From positions 1 to 64,000 of the forward strand of contig CAYNML010000019.1 of assembly GCA_964398185.1 (NCBI GenBank): a stretch of DNA of 64,000 nucleotides, read 5' to 3'. Source of the DNA: Fen-1058 sp964398185 (lineage in GTDB: Bacteria > Chloroflexota > Anaerolineae > Fen-1058). The translations under genes and the position numbers were made by a program. Below the pieces are notes generated by a model. The model was not told the DNA's origin, made no database searches, and saw only the letters and a program-made list of their open reading frames with translations. Positions 45,196 to 53,605 of the stretch are shown one piece after another. The stretch's first letter is position 1, and every line of letters starts with the position of its first letter.

Positions 45196-45954
45196 TTACA
45201 CAAACCACGCCCCGCCGTTGATCTCGGTCACTTCGCCGGTGATGAAACTCGCCAGATCGGACGCGAGGAAGAGCACGGCTCCGGCCACATCATTTGGCAC
45301 GCCCGCGCGCTTGAGCGGCAGCGCAGCGATGATGGTCTGTTGCGCTTCTGCTGAAGTGAACGTGGCGTGAAACGGCGTGTCGAGAATCAAGCCGGGCGCG
45401 ACGGCATTCACGGTGATGCCGCGCGGCGCTACCTCTTTGGCGAGGCCGCGTGTCAAACCGATGATGCCCGCCTTCGCGGCGGCATAAGCTGCCGTGCCTG
45501 GCCCGCCGCCGTTGCGTCCCGCCAGCGAAGACATGTTGACGATGCGGCCCCAGCCGGTGTGCATGTGTGGCAGCACGGCGCGCGCGCAGTAGAACGTGCT
45601 GCTCAGATTCACGTCGATCACCTGCCGCCAGTGTGCGTCGCTCATCTCGGCGATGGGCACTCGCCCGACCAGATGCCCCGCGTTGTTGATCAGAATATCG
45701 ATGTGATCGTCGAGCGCGTGCGCCAGTTCGCCCAACACCCGGTCGACCTCGGCGCTGTTCGTCGCATCCATGCGTAACGCCAGTGAACGACGGCCCAGCG
45801 CGCGCATCTCGTTCACGGTCTGCACGTCTGTATTCGAGAAGTACGTCACGGCGACATCGGCTCCGGCCTGGGCCAATGCCAGCGCAATCGCTCGACCGAG
45901 TCCGGTGTTGCCGCCAGTGACCACTGCCGTGCGGCCCGTCAAATCAATCTGCAT
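45196..45954 (-). CDS. Short-chain dehydrogenase/reductase (SDR)
   Basis: A 252-aa classical SDR. NAD(P)-binding TGGNTGLGRAIA (about residues 11-22), NNAG motif in ILINNAGHLVG, catalytic Ser in VNMSSLAG, and catalytic YAAAK. The C-terminal PLKRAGVPNDVAGAVLFLASDLASFITGE is typical of FabG-like 3-ketoacyl or sugar-alcohol reductases. The second of two tandem ATGs (45954) is better spaced from AAGGAG. The substrate is not predictable. Confidence 0.9.
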   Translation of the reverse strand: MQIDLTGRTAVVTGGNTGLGRAIALALAQAGADVAVTYFSNTDVQTVNEMRALGRRSLALRMDATNSAEVDRVLGELAHALDDHIDILINNAGHLVGRVPIAEMSDAHWRQVIDVNLSSTFYCARAVLPHMHTGWGRIVNMSSLAGRNGGGPGTAAYAAAKAGIIGLTRGLAKEVAPRGITVNAVAPGLILDTPFHATFTSAEAQQTIIAALPLKRAGVPNDVAGAVLFLASDLASFITGEVTEINGGAWFV

Positions 45955-46062
45955 CATGACTCCTTGTGCGCATCAGGCTGGCCGCCAGCCTGGTGAGAGG
46001 TGACTGCGATCGGGTTGGGGATTCCGCTCACGCGGCGCCCCCGGCGCTCGCTGCCGGGGTGT

Positions 46063-47934
46063 CTAGCGGACGGTGATCGTGCCGGCTTCAAATTGATCGC
46101 CTTCGTTCAGCACCGCTGCGCGCTCCAGCGTGGGCAGCCAATAGAAGCCGAGCGACAAGCGGTAGTCACCGGGCGCGATGTCTGCCGGCAGCGTCAGGCG
46201 ATATTGATCAGTGAAGGCGTACTGCGGCTGCCAGCAGGTAGTGGGCCATGTTCCGTTCAAGGCCATGTCGTCCGATTGCGCGACCAGCTGACCTTGCGCG
46301 TCGAGCAGATGGATGAACAAGGTGTAGGGGCGCAGGATCGGTTGCTGTGCCGACCAGGTGGCGGTGATGTCCAGCGGCTCACTCCGCCCGATTGCGTTGG
46401 GAAAATCGATCGAGTTCAAGCTCATGCCGGCCTGCCATTGCGCACGCGGCGACGGCGACAACGTGACTGCCAGCGGCGGCGCAGGCGGATCGCTCAAGCC
46501 GGTGCCTACGGTGCGCAGGAAGACACTGCTGATCAGCGTCTGCGCGGCGACCAAAATCAGCAGCGCGACGAAGACACCAGATCGATCGGGTTTGTAGCGG
46601 GCCGCAATCAGCAGCGGCAGCGGCAGCAAGAAAGCCCACACGCGGGCCACCTCGCCGCGTGACGTGCCGGAAACGATCAGCAAGACGAAACCGATCAGGA
46701 ACGTCAAGGCGAGTAGATCGATCGAGCGTGGGCGCTGCCGCAGCGCACGCAGCGACTCAATGGTGCGCGCGCACCAGAACACGGCCAACGGAATGCCGAG
46801 GAAGACGAGAAAATCGTAGGGATGATAGAACAGCCACGTCACGTAACTGCGATCGAGTCCCAGGTGGATGCCCATCGCCGTGCGCCATGCCGCCGCCGGA
46901 TCGAATTGATACAGCCCGAAGAGCGCCGCCCAGATTGTCACCAGCCCGACAAGCCAACTGACTGCGGCGATCACGAGCCAGCGCAGCGTGGGGCGTGACG
47001 GCTGCGTGATGAGCCAGAGCAGGGCAAACAGCGCCAGCATGGCGCCGATGGCGATGTTGCTGAAATTGAAGAACAAACCCAGCGAGACGATCACCCCGCT
47101 GAAGAATAGACCGCGCCAGCGGCGCCGCTGCAAGCCATACCACAGCCATAAGAACGCGCCCACTGTAAACAGCGCAAACAATTGATCCCAGCGTGTGGCC
47201 CACAAGGCGATGCTGGGAATCAGCGGCCAGGCCAGCGCGGCGCGGCGCGCCGTCGGCTCGTCATACAGGCGGCGGCCCAGCGCGTACAGCGGCCACACCA
47301 CCAACCCCAGCAGCAGCGGCACGATCATCTGCGTCGTCGCGCTGGCGATGGCGCTGTCGGGCAGGTTCATCAGATCGATGTTCTGGCATTGATAGGCGCG
47401 CAGCGCGGCGCTGAGTGAGCGCGTCAGGTCCGGTGCTTGCTCAAATATCTGGCGACTGACCGCAAACAGCCACGGCAGGCCGGGCGGATGCCGCTGTGGA
47501 TGAATGGGGTAGGCGGGCATGCGCTCGACGAAGTGGCGCAAGAAATCGGGAAGGTCGGTGACCACCGCGCCGACGTTGAAGTATCCGCCCGACGAAGCTG
47601 ACACGGTCCGATAGAACAATGGCGCTTTCACGTCGGGATGATCCATGTAGAGCAAAGCCAGTTGCAGCAGCGGCGTCATCAGCGCGGCGATCACGATCAC
47701 GAGCAGTGTGGTGCGGCGCGAAGGCGCGCGTTTGATCAACCAGGCCGCGCCGATCAGGTAAGCGATCAACACGACAACGGCCAACCACAGCCGACTGAGT
47801 GTGCCGGGGATCGCGTATGCCCACCGCCATTCCTCGGGGCCGCGCAGCCACGGCGACAGGTTGAGCGCCAGTCCGATCAGATACGCGGCCGTCAAGATCG
47901 CGGCTATCACAATAGACCAGGGCAATCGTTTCAT
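46063..47934 (-). CDS. Polytopic membrane protein, glycosyltransferase-like
   Basis: A 623-aa protein with about ten helices between residues 5 and 450, including LARRLYDEPTARRAALAWPLIPS-like loops and a large first extracytoplasmic loop (PIHPQRHPPGLPWLF). This is the layout of PMT/ArnT-type (GT39/GT83) transferases that use lipid-linked sugars, but I do not see a clear DE pair. The C-terminal 100 residues are a beta domain (LDITATWSAQQPILRPYTLF). The start MKRLPWSIV at 47934 overlaps the end of the GNAT fragment by four bases. Confidence 0.65.
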   Translation of the reverse strand: MKRLPWSIVIAAILTAAYLIGLALNLSPWLRGPEEWRWAYAIPGTLSRLWLAVVVLIAYLIGAAWLIKRAPSRRTTLLVIVIAALMTPLLQLALLYMDHPDVKAPLFYRTVSASSGGYFNVGAVVTDLPDFLRHFVERMPAYPIHPQRHPPGLPWLFAVSRQIFEQAPDLTRSLSAALRAYQCQNIDLMNLPDSAIASATTQMIVPLLLGLVVWPLYALGRRLYDEPTARRAALAWPLIPSIALWATRWDQLFALFTVGAFLWLWYGLQRRRWRGLFFSGVIVSLGLFFNFSNIAIGAMLALFALLWLITQPSRPTLRWLVIAAVSWLVGLVTIWAALFGLYQFDPAAAWRTAMGIHLGLDRSYVTWLFYHPYDFLVFLGIPLAVFWCARTIESLRALRQRPRSIDLLALTFLIGFVLLIVSGTSRGEVARVWAFLLPLPLLIAARYKPDRSGVFVALLILVAAQTLISSVFLRTVGTGLSDPPAPPLAVTLSPSPRAQWQAGMSLNSIDFPNAIGRSEPLDITATWSAQQPILRPYTLFIHLLDAQGQLVAQSDDMALNGTWPTTCWQPQYAFTDQYRLTLPADIAPGDYRLSLGFYWLPTLERAAVLNEGDQFEAGTITVR

Positions 47935-48191
47935 GCGCGTGACTCGTCCACAGGTGTGTGCGTCAACACCACGGCGCGATCGCCATACGGCGGTTGAAAC
48001 ATCTTCGGCAGCCACTCGGCGCTGAGGCGCGACCATTCCAGCCATTCACGCCGTTCGTTCAGCGCGTGCTCATCGTCGATCTTCGATCCGTCGCCAAAGG
48101 TCCGATCGAGAATGCGATGGATCGCGTGGAGATCGTCCGGCTGGAAAGCGCGGATGATCAGGCGCGGTGTTTCGAGAATGAAAGAAGTCAT
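47931..48191 (-). pseudogene. Truncated GNAT acetyltransferase, N-terminal fragment
   Basis: An 86-aa frame beginning ILETPRLIIRAFQPDDLHAI, the start of RimJ/RimL-type GNAT enzymes, and reaching PPYGDRAVVLTHTPVDESRA, where it stops. The acetyl-CoA binding core (R/Q-x-x-G-x-G/A) and the rest of the roughly 170-aa domain are absent, so it cannot be an active acetyltransferase alone. It has a normal start, and its stop overlaps the glycosyltransferase-like start (ATGA), so it may still serve to couple translation. Confidence 0.7.
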
Positions 48192-48206
48192 GATGTGATC
48201 GTGTTG

Positions 48207-48242
48207 AAACCTCCCGGAGGCTCCAAGCCTCCGGGAGGTTTT
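48207..48242. terminator. Strong stem-loop after aroE
   Basis: 16-bp perfect stem AAACCTCCCGGAGGCT / AGCCTCCGGGAGGTTT with a 3-base loop, just past the aroE stop on the minus strand. Confidence 0.8.
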
Positions 48243-48245
48243 GCT

Positions 48246-49103
48246 TTAGCTCGCCTCAAACGCCTGACGCAGCGCCTCTTTCATTACCGCTTCCGGCGCG
48301 GTCTGCCCCGTCCACAACTCAAAGCCGATGGTGCCCTGATGCACCAGCATCGACAAACCGTTGAGCGTGCGCAGGCCGCGTGAGCGGGCCAGCTGCATCA
48401 GGCGCGTGTCCGGCGGATTGGGGATCACGTCGCATACGAACAAATCCGATCGGGCTTGATCGAGCGAGATGTCGGGCAGCGCGTCCACATCAGGATACAG
48501 ACCGATCGAGGTGGCGTTCACCAGAATATCGATCGCCGCTGGCACGCTGTACGTGCTCGACCACGGGACGAACTGCACCGCAGTCGATGTGTCCCTGCGC
48601 AAGGCATCCACCAATTGCTGACCGCGCTCCACGCTGCGATTGATCACGATCAGTTCGCTGACACCTGCGAAAGCCAGTTCAAACGTGATCGCCCGCGCCG
48701 CGCCGCCCGCGCCCAACACGGCCACGCGCTTCCCCTGCGGATCGATCTCGGCCTCACGCAAACCGCGCAGGAAGCCTTTGCCGTCCGTGTTCGCGCCGAT
48801 CAGCCGATCGCCTTCACGGTAGACCGTGTTCACCGCACCGATCACTTTGGCATCCGGCGCGATGTCATCCAACAGCGCCATCACCGCGACCTTGTGGGGA
48901 ATCGTCAGGTTGATGCCGCGCATCCCCAACGCGCGCACGCCGCGCATGGCATCGGCCAGATTTTCCGGTTTCACTTCCATCGTCAGATAGCGCCAGTTCA
49001 GGCCCAGCGCGGCGAACGCTGCTTCCTGCATGACGCACGTGGGATTCTCCGCCACGGGGTAACCCAGCACTCCGACGAGTTCTGCTTTGTAGTTGACGGC
49101 CAT
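48246..49103 (-). CDS. aroE: Shikimate dehydrogenase
   Basis: A 285-aa enzyme that reduces 3-dehydroshikimate with NADPH in aromatic amino acid synthesis. Substrate-binding LGYPVAENPTCVMQEAAF (a variant of the usual S-x-S region), catalytic Lys in INLTIPHKVAVM, Asp in ANTDGKGF, NADP-binding VLGAGGAARAI and NRSVERGQ, and C-terminal Gln region LVHQGTIGFELWTG. The substrate-contact serines of the common S-x-S-x-S motif are replaced by A-E-N-P-T, so a quinate or YdiB-like activity cannot be excluded. Confidence 0.88.
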   Translation of the reverse strand: MAVNYKAELVGVLGYPVAENPTCVMQEAAFAALGLNWRYLTMEVKPENLADAMRGVRALGMRGINLTIPHKVAVMALLDDIAPDAKVIGAVNTVYREGDRLIGANTDGKGFLRGLREAEIDPQGKRVAVLGAGGAARAITFELAFAGVSELIVINRSVERGQQLVDALRRDTSTAVQFVPWSSTYSVPAAIDILVNATSIGLYPDVDALPDISLDQARSDLFVCDVIPNPPDTRLMQLARSRGLRTLNGLSMLVHQGTIGFELWTGQTAPEAVMKEALRQAFEAS

Positions 49104-49128
49104 GATTGCCTCCTGAGATTTTACAGAC

Positions 49129-49186
49129 AGGAGTCGAGGCTTCAGCCGGTGATTTCTTGCATACTCCGGCTAAAGCCTCGACTCCT
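49129..49186. repeat. 58-bp inverted repeat overlapping the hydrolase 3' end
   Basis: Arms AGGAGTCGAGGCTTCAGCCG and CGGCTAAAGCCTCGACTCCT (one mismatch) with a loop of about 18 bases. The right arm encodes the last four residues and stop of the gene at 49170-50018 (E-S-R-L-stop). Confidence 0.8.
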
Positions 49187-50018
49187 TGGAAACCCGATCA
49201 AGGTGTGTCACGAACCATTCCACCGCATCGCGTTCCATCTGCGGCGTGACGGTGTGCCCCGCCGGATAGATGTTGAGCCTTAATCGATCTGGACAGGCCG
49301 TGTAGCTTGATCGCAATTCGCGATAGCCGTCGATGGCGTAGTGCTTGGGCTGATCGCTGTCGAAGTCGTTGTTCATCATCAACAAAGCGCGCGGCGCGGC
49401 GGCCTTCAGTTTCTCGATCGGATCGATCGAGAAACTGAAGGCCGTATTCTTCTGCGTTTGATCGACCACCTGATCGAGCGCGGTGGCCCACGCGGGATTG
49501 GAGAACGCGCACTCGTCGAGCAGATCAAGCCAGCGGCGCGTGAAACTCGGTACGCCGATCAGCGGCACGGCGGCCAGCATTTGCGGCAGGTGGGCGAAGA
49601 TCGAGAAACTGGCGTAACCGCCCATCGATGGGCCGGTGACGCCACAGCGCGTGACATCGAGACGGGGATCAGCCGTGAAATGATCGATCAACGTCTGCGC
49701 ATCGGCGCGGCATTGATCGATCACGCGATAGAACAACAGGAACGTATCGAGTCCGCTGTCGGGCGGGTAAATGCCGCCGCGCTCGGGCAGGGCAGCCTGG
49801 GCGAGCAGATCGTTGCAGCGTTCGCCATGCAGCCAGGCATCGAAGCTGATGAAAGCGAAGCCGCGCTGCGCCAGTTGATAGCCAAGGCTCAGCCCCGCCT
49901 CCTTGCTGCTGCCGAAGCCGTGCACGAAGAAGATCGTCGGACGGCGTTTAGCCTCAGCGGGCGTGAGCATGAGCGTTGGGATGTTGTGAATGATCGCAGT
50001 GTCGAGTAGAATGGTCAT
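49170..50018 (-). CDS. Alpha/beta hydrolase (YitV/dienelactone-hydrolase-like)
   Basis: A 282-aa cytoplasmic hydrolase. FFVHGFGSSKEAGLSLG (about residues 30-46) is the oxyanion region, GVTGPSMGGYASFSIF carries the nucleophile Ser in GPSMGG (about residue 151), an acid is likely in MMNNDFDSDQPK, and the catalytic His is in YPAGHTVTPQMERDAVEWF. This matches small esterases of the YitV or S9-like group. The C-terminal four residues come from a palindromic repeat, which indicates that the original 3' end was changed. Confidence 0.83.
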   Translation of the reverse strand: MTILLDTAIIHNIPTLMLTPAEAKRRPTIFFVHGFGSSKEAGLSLGYQLAQRGFAFISFDAWLHGERCNDLLAQAALPERGGIYPPDSGLDTFLLFYRVIDQCRADAQTLIDHFTADPRLDVTRCGVTGPSMGGYASFSIFAHLPQMLAAVPLIGVPSFTRRWLDLLDECAFSNPAWATALDQVVDQTQKNTAFSFSIDPIEKLKAAAPRALLMMNNDFDSDQPKHYAIDGYRELRSSYTACPDRLRLNIYPAGHTVTPQMERDAVEWFVTHLDRVSKESRL

Positions 50019-50115
50019 CGGTCGCTTGCCGAGGGAGGACGTGTGCCGCTGTGCGCGGTGAAGCCAAGTATAAGCCGTTCGCGGCGAGAGTCAAACGACA
50101 AGCGAGGTCATCTCC

Positions 50116-51060
50116 GTGGTCTACATCGATGCGTTTTCCAAGGTGCTGCCGATCCTGCTGCTGTTCGCGCTGGGCCTGTTCTTGCAGCGGCGCAAGTTTT
50201 TCAAACCCGATGCACTGGACGGCTTGAAGAAGATCGTCCTCAATCTGGCGCTGCCCTCGGCGCTATTCCTGGCTTTCTCCAGAGTCAACTTTGAACTGCG
50301 TTATCTGCTCATTGCCGCGATGATATTCGCGGCATGTTGGGCGGTATTGTTGATCGGACGCGCCGCTCAACCGGCCACGCGCCTGAAATCGCCATATTTC
50401 CCGGCGCTGCTGACGGGCTTTGAAGCGGGGATGCTGGGCTATGCGCTGTATAACTCGGTGTATGGCGCGGATAACCTGTACAAGTTCGGCGTGATCGATC
50501 TGGGGCAGGTGGTGTTCGTGTTCTTCGTGCTGGTGAACTGGCTGCGGCGGCGCGAGAGCCAGGCGCAGCCCCTCGGCGCGATGGTGCGCGGCTTCCTCAC
50601 GACGCCGCCCATCACCGCGATTTTGCTGGGCATCGCGGCGAATGCGTTGGGCGTGACGGCGCTGCTCACCGGCGGCTCGATCGGGCAGAGCGTGCTCAGG
50701 ACGCTGGAGCTGCTGGCCGCGTTGACCTCGCCGTTGATTGCGCTGCTGATCGGCTACGAGATGCGCCTCGAGTTCGGACGGCTCGGCGCGCCGCTGCGCA
50801 CGGTGTTGATCCGTTTGGCGATCTGGATTCCGCTGGGCGTGCTCTTCAGCGTGTTCGTGATCGATCGGCTGTTGGGGCTCGATCGGGGTTTTCAGGCCGC
50901 CGTCCTGACGATGGTCGTGCTGCCGCCGCCGTTCGTTATCCCACTGTATATGCAGCGCGCCGATCAAGACGATCGCGCTTACGTGGTCAACACGTTATCG
51001 CTGTCCACGCTGGTGACGCTGTTTGCGTTTGCCATCGTTACCGTCTTGTTTGCGGGGTAA
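50116..51060 (+). CDS. AEC family membrane transporter
   Basis: A 314-aa protein with about ten helices in two halves, matching the auxin efflux carrier (AEC) family. The N-terminal LPILLLFALGLFLQRRKFF and KIVLNLALPSALFLAFSRV are characteristic, and the C-terminal half contains VLTMVVLPPPFVIPLYM. The start is GTG at 50116. These are secondary carriers for organic acids or similar anions; the substrate here is unknown. Confidence 0.85.
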   Translation: MVYIDAFSKVLPILLLFALGLFLQRRKFFKPDALDGLKKIVLNLALPSALFLAFSRVNFELRYLLIAAMIFAACWAVLLIGRAAQPATRLKSPYFPALLTGFEAGMLGYALYNSVYGADNLYKFGVIDLGQVVFVFFVLVNWLRRRESQAQPLGAMVRGFLTTPPITAILLGIAANALGVTALLTGGSIGQSVLRTLELLAALTSPLIALLIGYEMRLEFGRLGAPLRTVLIRLAIWIPLGVLFSVFVIDRLLGLDRGFQAAVLTMVVLPPPFVIPLYMQRADQDDRAYVVNTLSLSTLVTLFAFAIVTVLFAG

Positions 51061-51067
51061 GCGCGCC

Positions 51068-51163
51068 GTCATGCCCGAGTGTAGATATCGGGCATCCAGT
51101 TTGATGATGTGCGAATCCTGCTGGCCGTCCACTGGATTCCCGCCAACTGCACGCGGGAATGAC
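51068..51163. repeat. Two-hairpin repeat, copy B
   Basis: 96 bp from GTCATGCCCGAG to GCGGGAATGAC. Same family as 43033-43128 (inverted) and 51855-51951 (same orientation). It lies between the AEC gene and the convergent oxidase gene. Confidence 0.85.
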
Positions 51164-51169
51164 AGTTGT

Positions 51170-51676
51170 TTAGCTGGCCTCTTTGTACTTCCGCCCGCGA
51201 TCATCGCGCCGCCGTTCACGGACGAAGGACATCACCGGCACGCCGTAACCGCAGCTGGTCATCGTCTGTTCGATCTCGATCTCGATCACCTGCCGGGGCG
51301 CTTTGAGTTCCGAGGTCGATTCCTGCGCGAGCATCTCAGCCAACGGCGATTCGGCGAACGGTGTGACAGTGGCTTTGCCAAACAGCCGCATGATCGCCGC
51401 GTCCCCTTCGTCGAACGAACACACCATGATTGTGATCGGGCCGTTGGCTGCCGCGTGCCGCGCCGTCTCGTTGCCGCTGCCCGGATAATCCAGATAAGCG
51501 ACGCGATGAGGATTGATGATGTGCAGCTTGACGCCACCCTTCGGTGAAAGGTTCACCGGGCCAACGTCGCCCGGCCCTTTCGTCAAACTCGGATCGACCG
51601 AGGCGACGAAGAACAACGGCGCGTTGTGAATTAGTGCTACTTGTTCGTCTGTGAGTGAAGTGTAATAGGTTGCCAC
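51170..51676 (-). CDS. Pyridoxamine 5'-phosphate oxidase family protein
   Basis: A 168-aa protein with the split-barrel FMN-binding pattern: LIHNAPLFFVASVDP, VNLSPKGGVKLHIINPHRVAYLDYPGSGNETARHAAANGPITIMVC, and a late acidic segment. The segment YLDYPGSGNETA (about residues 56-67) is typical of the PNPOx-like group often annotated as flavin-nucleotide-binding or general stress proteins. It is soluble and of normal length. It is bounded by copies B and C of one repeat, and MITE E2 lies 34 bases upstream of its start. Confidence 0.85.
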   Translation of the reverse strand: MATYYTSLTDEQVALIHNAPLFFVASVDPSLTKGPGDVGPVNLSPKGGVKLHIINPHRVAYLDYPGSGNETARHAAANGPITIMVCSFDEGDAAIMRLFGKATVTPFAESPLAEMLAQESTSELKAPRQVIEIEIEQTMTSCGYGVPVMSFVRERRRDDRGRKYKEAS

Positions 51677-51702
51677 AGTCTCCTCTCCAGTTTCTTAAGC
51701 TA

Positions 51703-51839
51703 AATCTGCCGGTTCTTCCGGGTTGAACGGGAAAGAGAAACCGGGTTTCTCCATGCCGGCTCTCAATTCCATTTGGACTGGAGAAACCCGGTTTCTAAAG
51801 TTGGCGATTTCCCGCCTAAGTCGGAAGAGCCAATCTGCC
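51703..51839. mobile_element. MITE E2 with 8-bp target site duplication
   Basis: The element at 51711-51831 (121 bp) lies between two copies of AATCTGCC. Left end GGTTCTTCCGGGTTGAACGG and right end CCCGCCTAAGTCGGAAGAGC match the ends of E1 (25556-25740) with few changes. The core is different: a hairpin of AGAAACCGGGTTTCTCC and GGAGAAACCCGGTTTCT with about 27 bases between. No coding capacity. Confidence 0.85.
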
Positions 51840-51854
51840 TTAATGAACGACTTT

Positions 51855-51951
51855 GTCATGCCCAAGTGCAGTTATCGGGCATCCAGTTCTCTGATCAGCA
51901 ATGTACGCTGCTCAAGCTATTGGATTCCCGCCGAAAGCGCGCGGGAATGAC
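51855..51951. repeat. Two-hairpin repeat, copy C
   Basis: 97 bp from GTCATGCCCAAG to GCGGGAATGAC, same orientation as copy B. It sits 15 bases from the duplicated target of MITE E2 and just before the GH1 gene's stop. Confidence 0.85.
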
Positions 51952-51968
51952 GAATCCTGTGCGCGTGC

Positions 51969-53210
51969 CTAAAACTCAATCGCATTCGCGCGCGCGATGT
52001 CGCCTAACAGCCGCGCACTGGGCTTCACGGTGCGCCGCTGCGTCGATCGATCCACGGCGATGAGACCGAACGTCGGTCGATAGCCCAGCATCCATTCAAA
52101 GTTATCCAACGCCGACCAGTACGTGTAGCCGCGCACATCGATGCCGTCCTGCAGGCAGTTCGCCACGCCGCGCACGGCGCGGCGAATGTATTCTTCGCGG
52201 CGCGTGTCATCTGTCGTGCCAATGCCATTCTCCGTCACGATGATGGGAATTTGCGCCACGGCGGCCGCTTCGCGGATCGTCGCTTCCAGCGCTTCGGGCC
52301 AGAACTCATAACCCATCTCCGTTATTTCCACGCCTTCTTCGGGCGGCAATGTGCCGTTGGGGCCGACGCGCTGCCGCGAGTAGGTCTGCACGCCGACGAA
52401 ATCATCGCCGCGTATCTCTTCCAGGAAGGAATCGTTGAGATCGTACCGCACTCGATTGGCCTGAGCTTCCCCGCCGTCCGCCGCTTGCACGTCCTGCAGC
52501 GCCAGCGTGACGCCCACCGGAAAATCGCGCACCGACTTGATCGCTTGCACGGCGCGGCGATGCGCCTCCATGATCGTATCGCAGGCGCGCGTCGACGTAG
52601 CCATGATAAAAGGCACGAATTCGTGCGGCGCGATCCCCAGCGACCTGGCAGCAGCCAACCACCACGGCGCTTGCTGCATAACCTCTGCCGGCGGCAGAAA
52701 ACCCGAATTGCTCAGCAGCGGGCCGATGTTGGCCTCGTTGATGGTGCAGGCCGCGCCGATCAGATCGCCCAGATGCTGCGCCGCGCGTTCGCAGTAGCGC
52801 GCAAACTTGTCGGGCGTGGTCGCAGCTTCCCACCCGCCCTGCGCGGCGAGCCAGCGCGGCGACGTGAAGTGATGGAACGTGACCATCGGAGTGATGTGAT
52901 GTGCGTGGCAGGCGGCCAACATGCGCCGGTAGTGATCGAGTTCGGCCAGCGAGAATTCGCCGTCTTCCGGCTCGACGCGCGCCCACTCGATCGAGAAGCG
53001 GTACAGATTGAAGCCGAGTTCGGCGAGCAGGGCGATGTCCTCGGGATAGCGATGATAGTGATCGCAGGCGTCGCCGGACGGTTCGGTGAAGATGGTGCCG
53101 GGCAGATGCTCCATCAGCCAGTTATCGTTGTTGATGTTGTTGCCTTCCACTTGATGGGCCGCCGTGGCCGTGCCCCACCAAAAGCCCTGCGGAAAAGCGA
53201 AGCGTGTCAT
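51969..53210 (-). CDS. Glycoside hydrolase family 1 beta-glucosidase-like enzyme
   Basis: A 413-aa GH1 enzyme. The N-terminal FPQGFWWGTATAAHQVEG is diagnostic, HHFTSPRWLAAQGGWEAA corresponds to the HW(D/T)LP region, the acid/base Glu lies in TINEAN (about residue 156; most members have NEP), and the nucleophile is in IIVTENGIGT (about residue 327). Start at 53210, whereas the longer frame runs into repeat DNA. It cleaves beta-linked glucosides or related sugars in the cytoplasm; no signal peptide. Confidence 0.92.
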   Translation of the reverse strand: MTRFAFPQGFWWGTATAAHQVEGNNINNDNWLMEHLPGTIFTEPSGDACDHYHRYPEDIALLAELGFNLYRFSIEWARVEPEDGEFSLAELDHYRRMLAACHAHHITPMVTFHHFTSPRWLAAQGGWEAATTPDKFARYCERAAQHLGDLIGAACTINEANIGPLLSNSGFLPPAEVMQQAPWWLAAARSLGIAPHEFVPFIMATSTRACDTIMEAHRRAVQAIKSVRDFPVGVTLALQDVQAADGGEAQANRVRYDLNDSFLEEIRGDDFVGVQTYSRQRVGPNGTLPPEEGVEITEMGYEFWPEALEATIREAAAVAQIPIIVTENGIGTTDDTRREEYIRRAVRGVANCLQDGIDVRGYTYWSALDNFEWMLGYRPTFGLIAVDRSTQRRTVKPSARLLGDIARANAIEF

Positions 53211-53605
53211 GGTTGCATCCTTTCGGGGAGGGTGGTTGCTGCCGCAGAGTATAAATTGTTTGCCGTGTGCGTCAAGTGACGGCGGACATTTCGGCGACTG
53301 CAAGTCGCAGCAACAACGACACGAAGTCGGCCTGCGCCGACTGGTTGCGTAGCCGACGCAGGTCGGCTTTGTGTAGGTGTAGGCGCGATTTGCCCGTGTC
53401 CGTGGCTTCATCACGACGGGTCGCTTGGCGCAATCGCCAGCGGTTCGCCCCCAAGCGAAATACTCCCCGGCACCAGACGGAGAATACAGCGATGTGTGAA
53501 AAATGGGATAAAATTGACAGACAGCCTATTACCGACTATGCTATGCCTCGTTCAATCGAATAGTTGATCAAGTGCCGACAACGTCTCAGCTCAAGGGAGG
53601 AGCCC
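53211..53605. promoter_or_regulatory. Intergenic region: nested palindrome and promoter of the GMC-hydrolase gene
   Basis: 395 bases without a supported gene. A palindrome lies at 53324-53369 (arms AAGTCGGCCTGCGCCGACT and AGCCGACGCAGGTCGGCTT), with a smaller one at 53294-53308 (GCGACTGCAAGTCGC). A promoter TTGACA (53514-53519), 17 bases, TATGCT (53537-53542) lies 64 bases upstream of the gene. Confidence 0.7.

Noticed and set aside
46757..47203. Minus-strand frame inside the membrane glycosyltransferase-like gene
   Set aside because: Overlaps in another frame of the same strand; hydrophobic reading belongs to the 623-aa frame, which has consistent helices.
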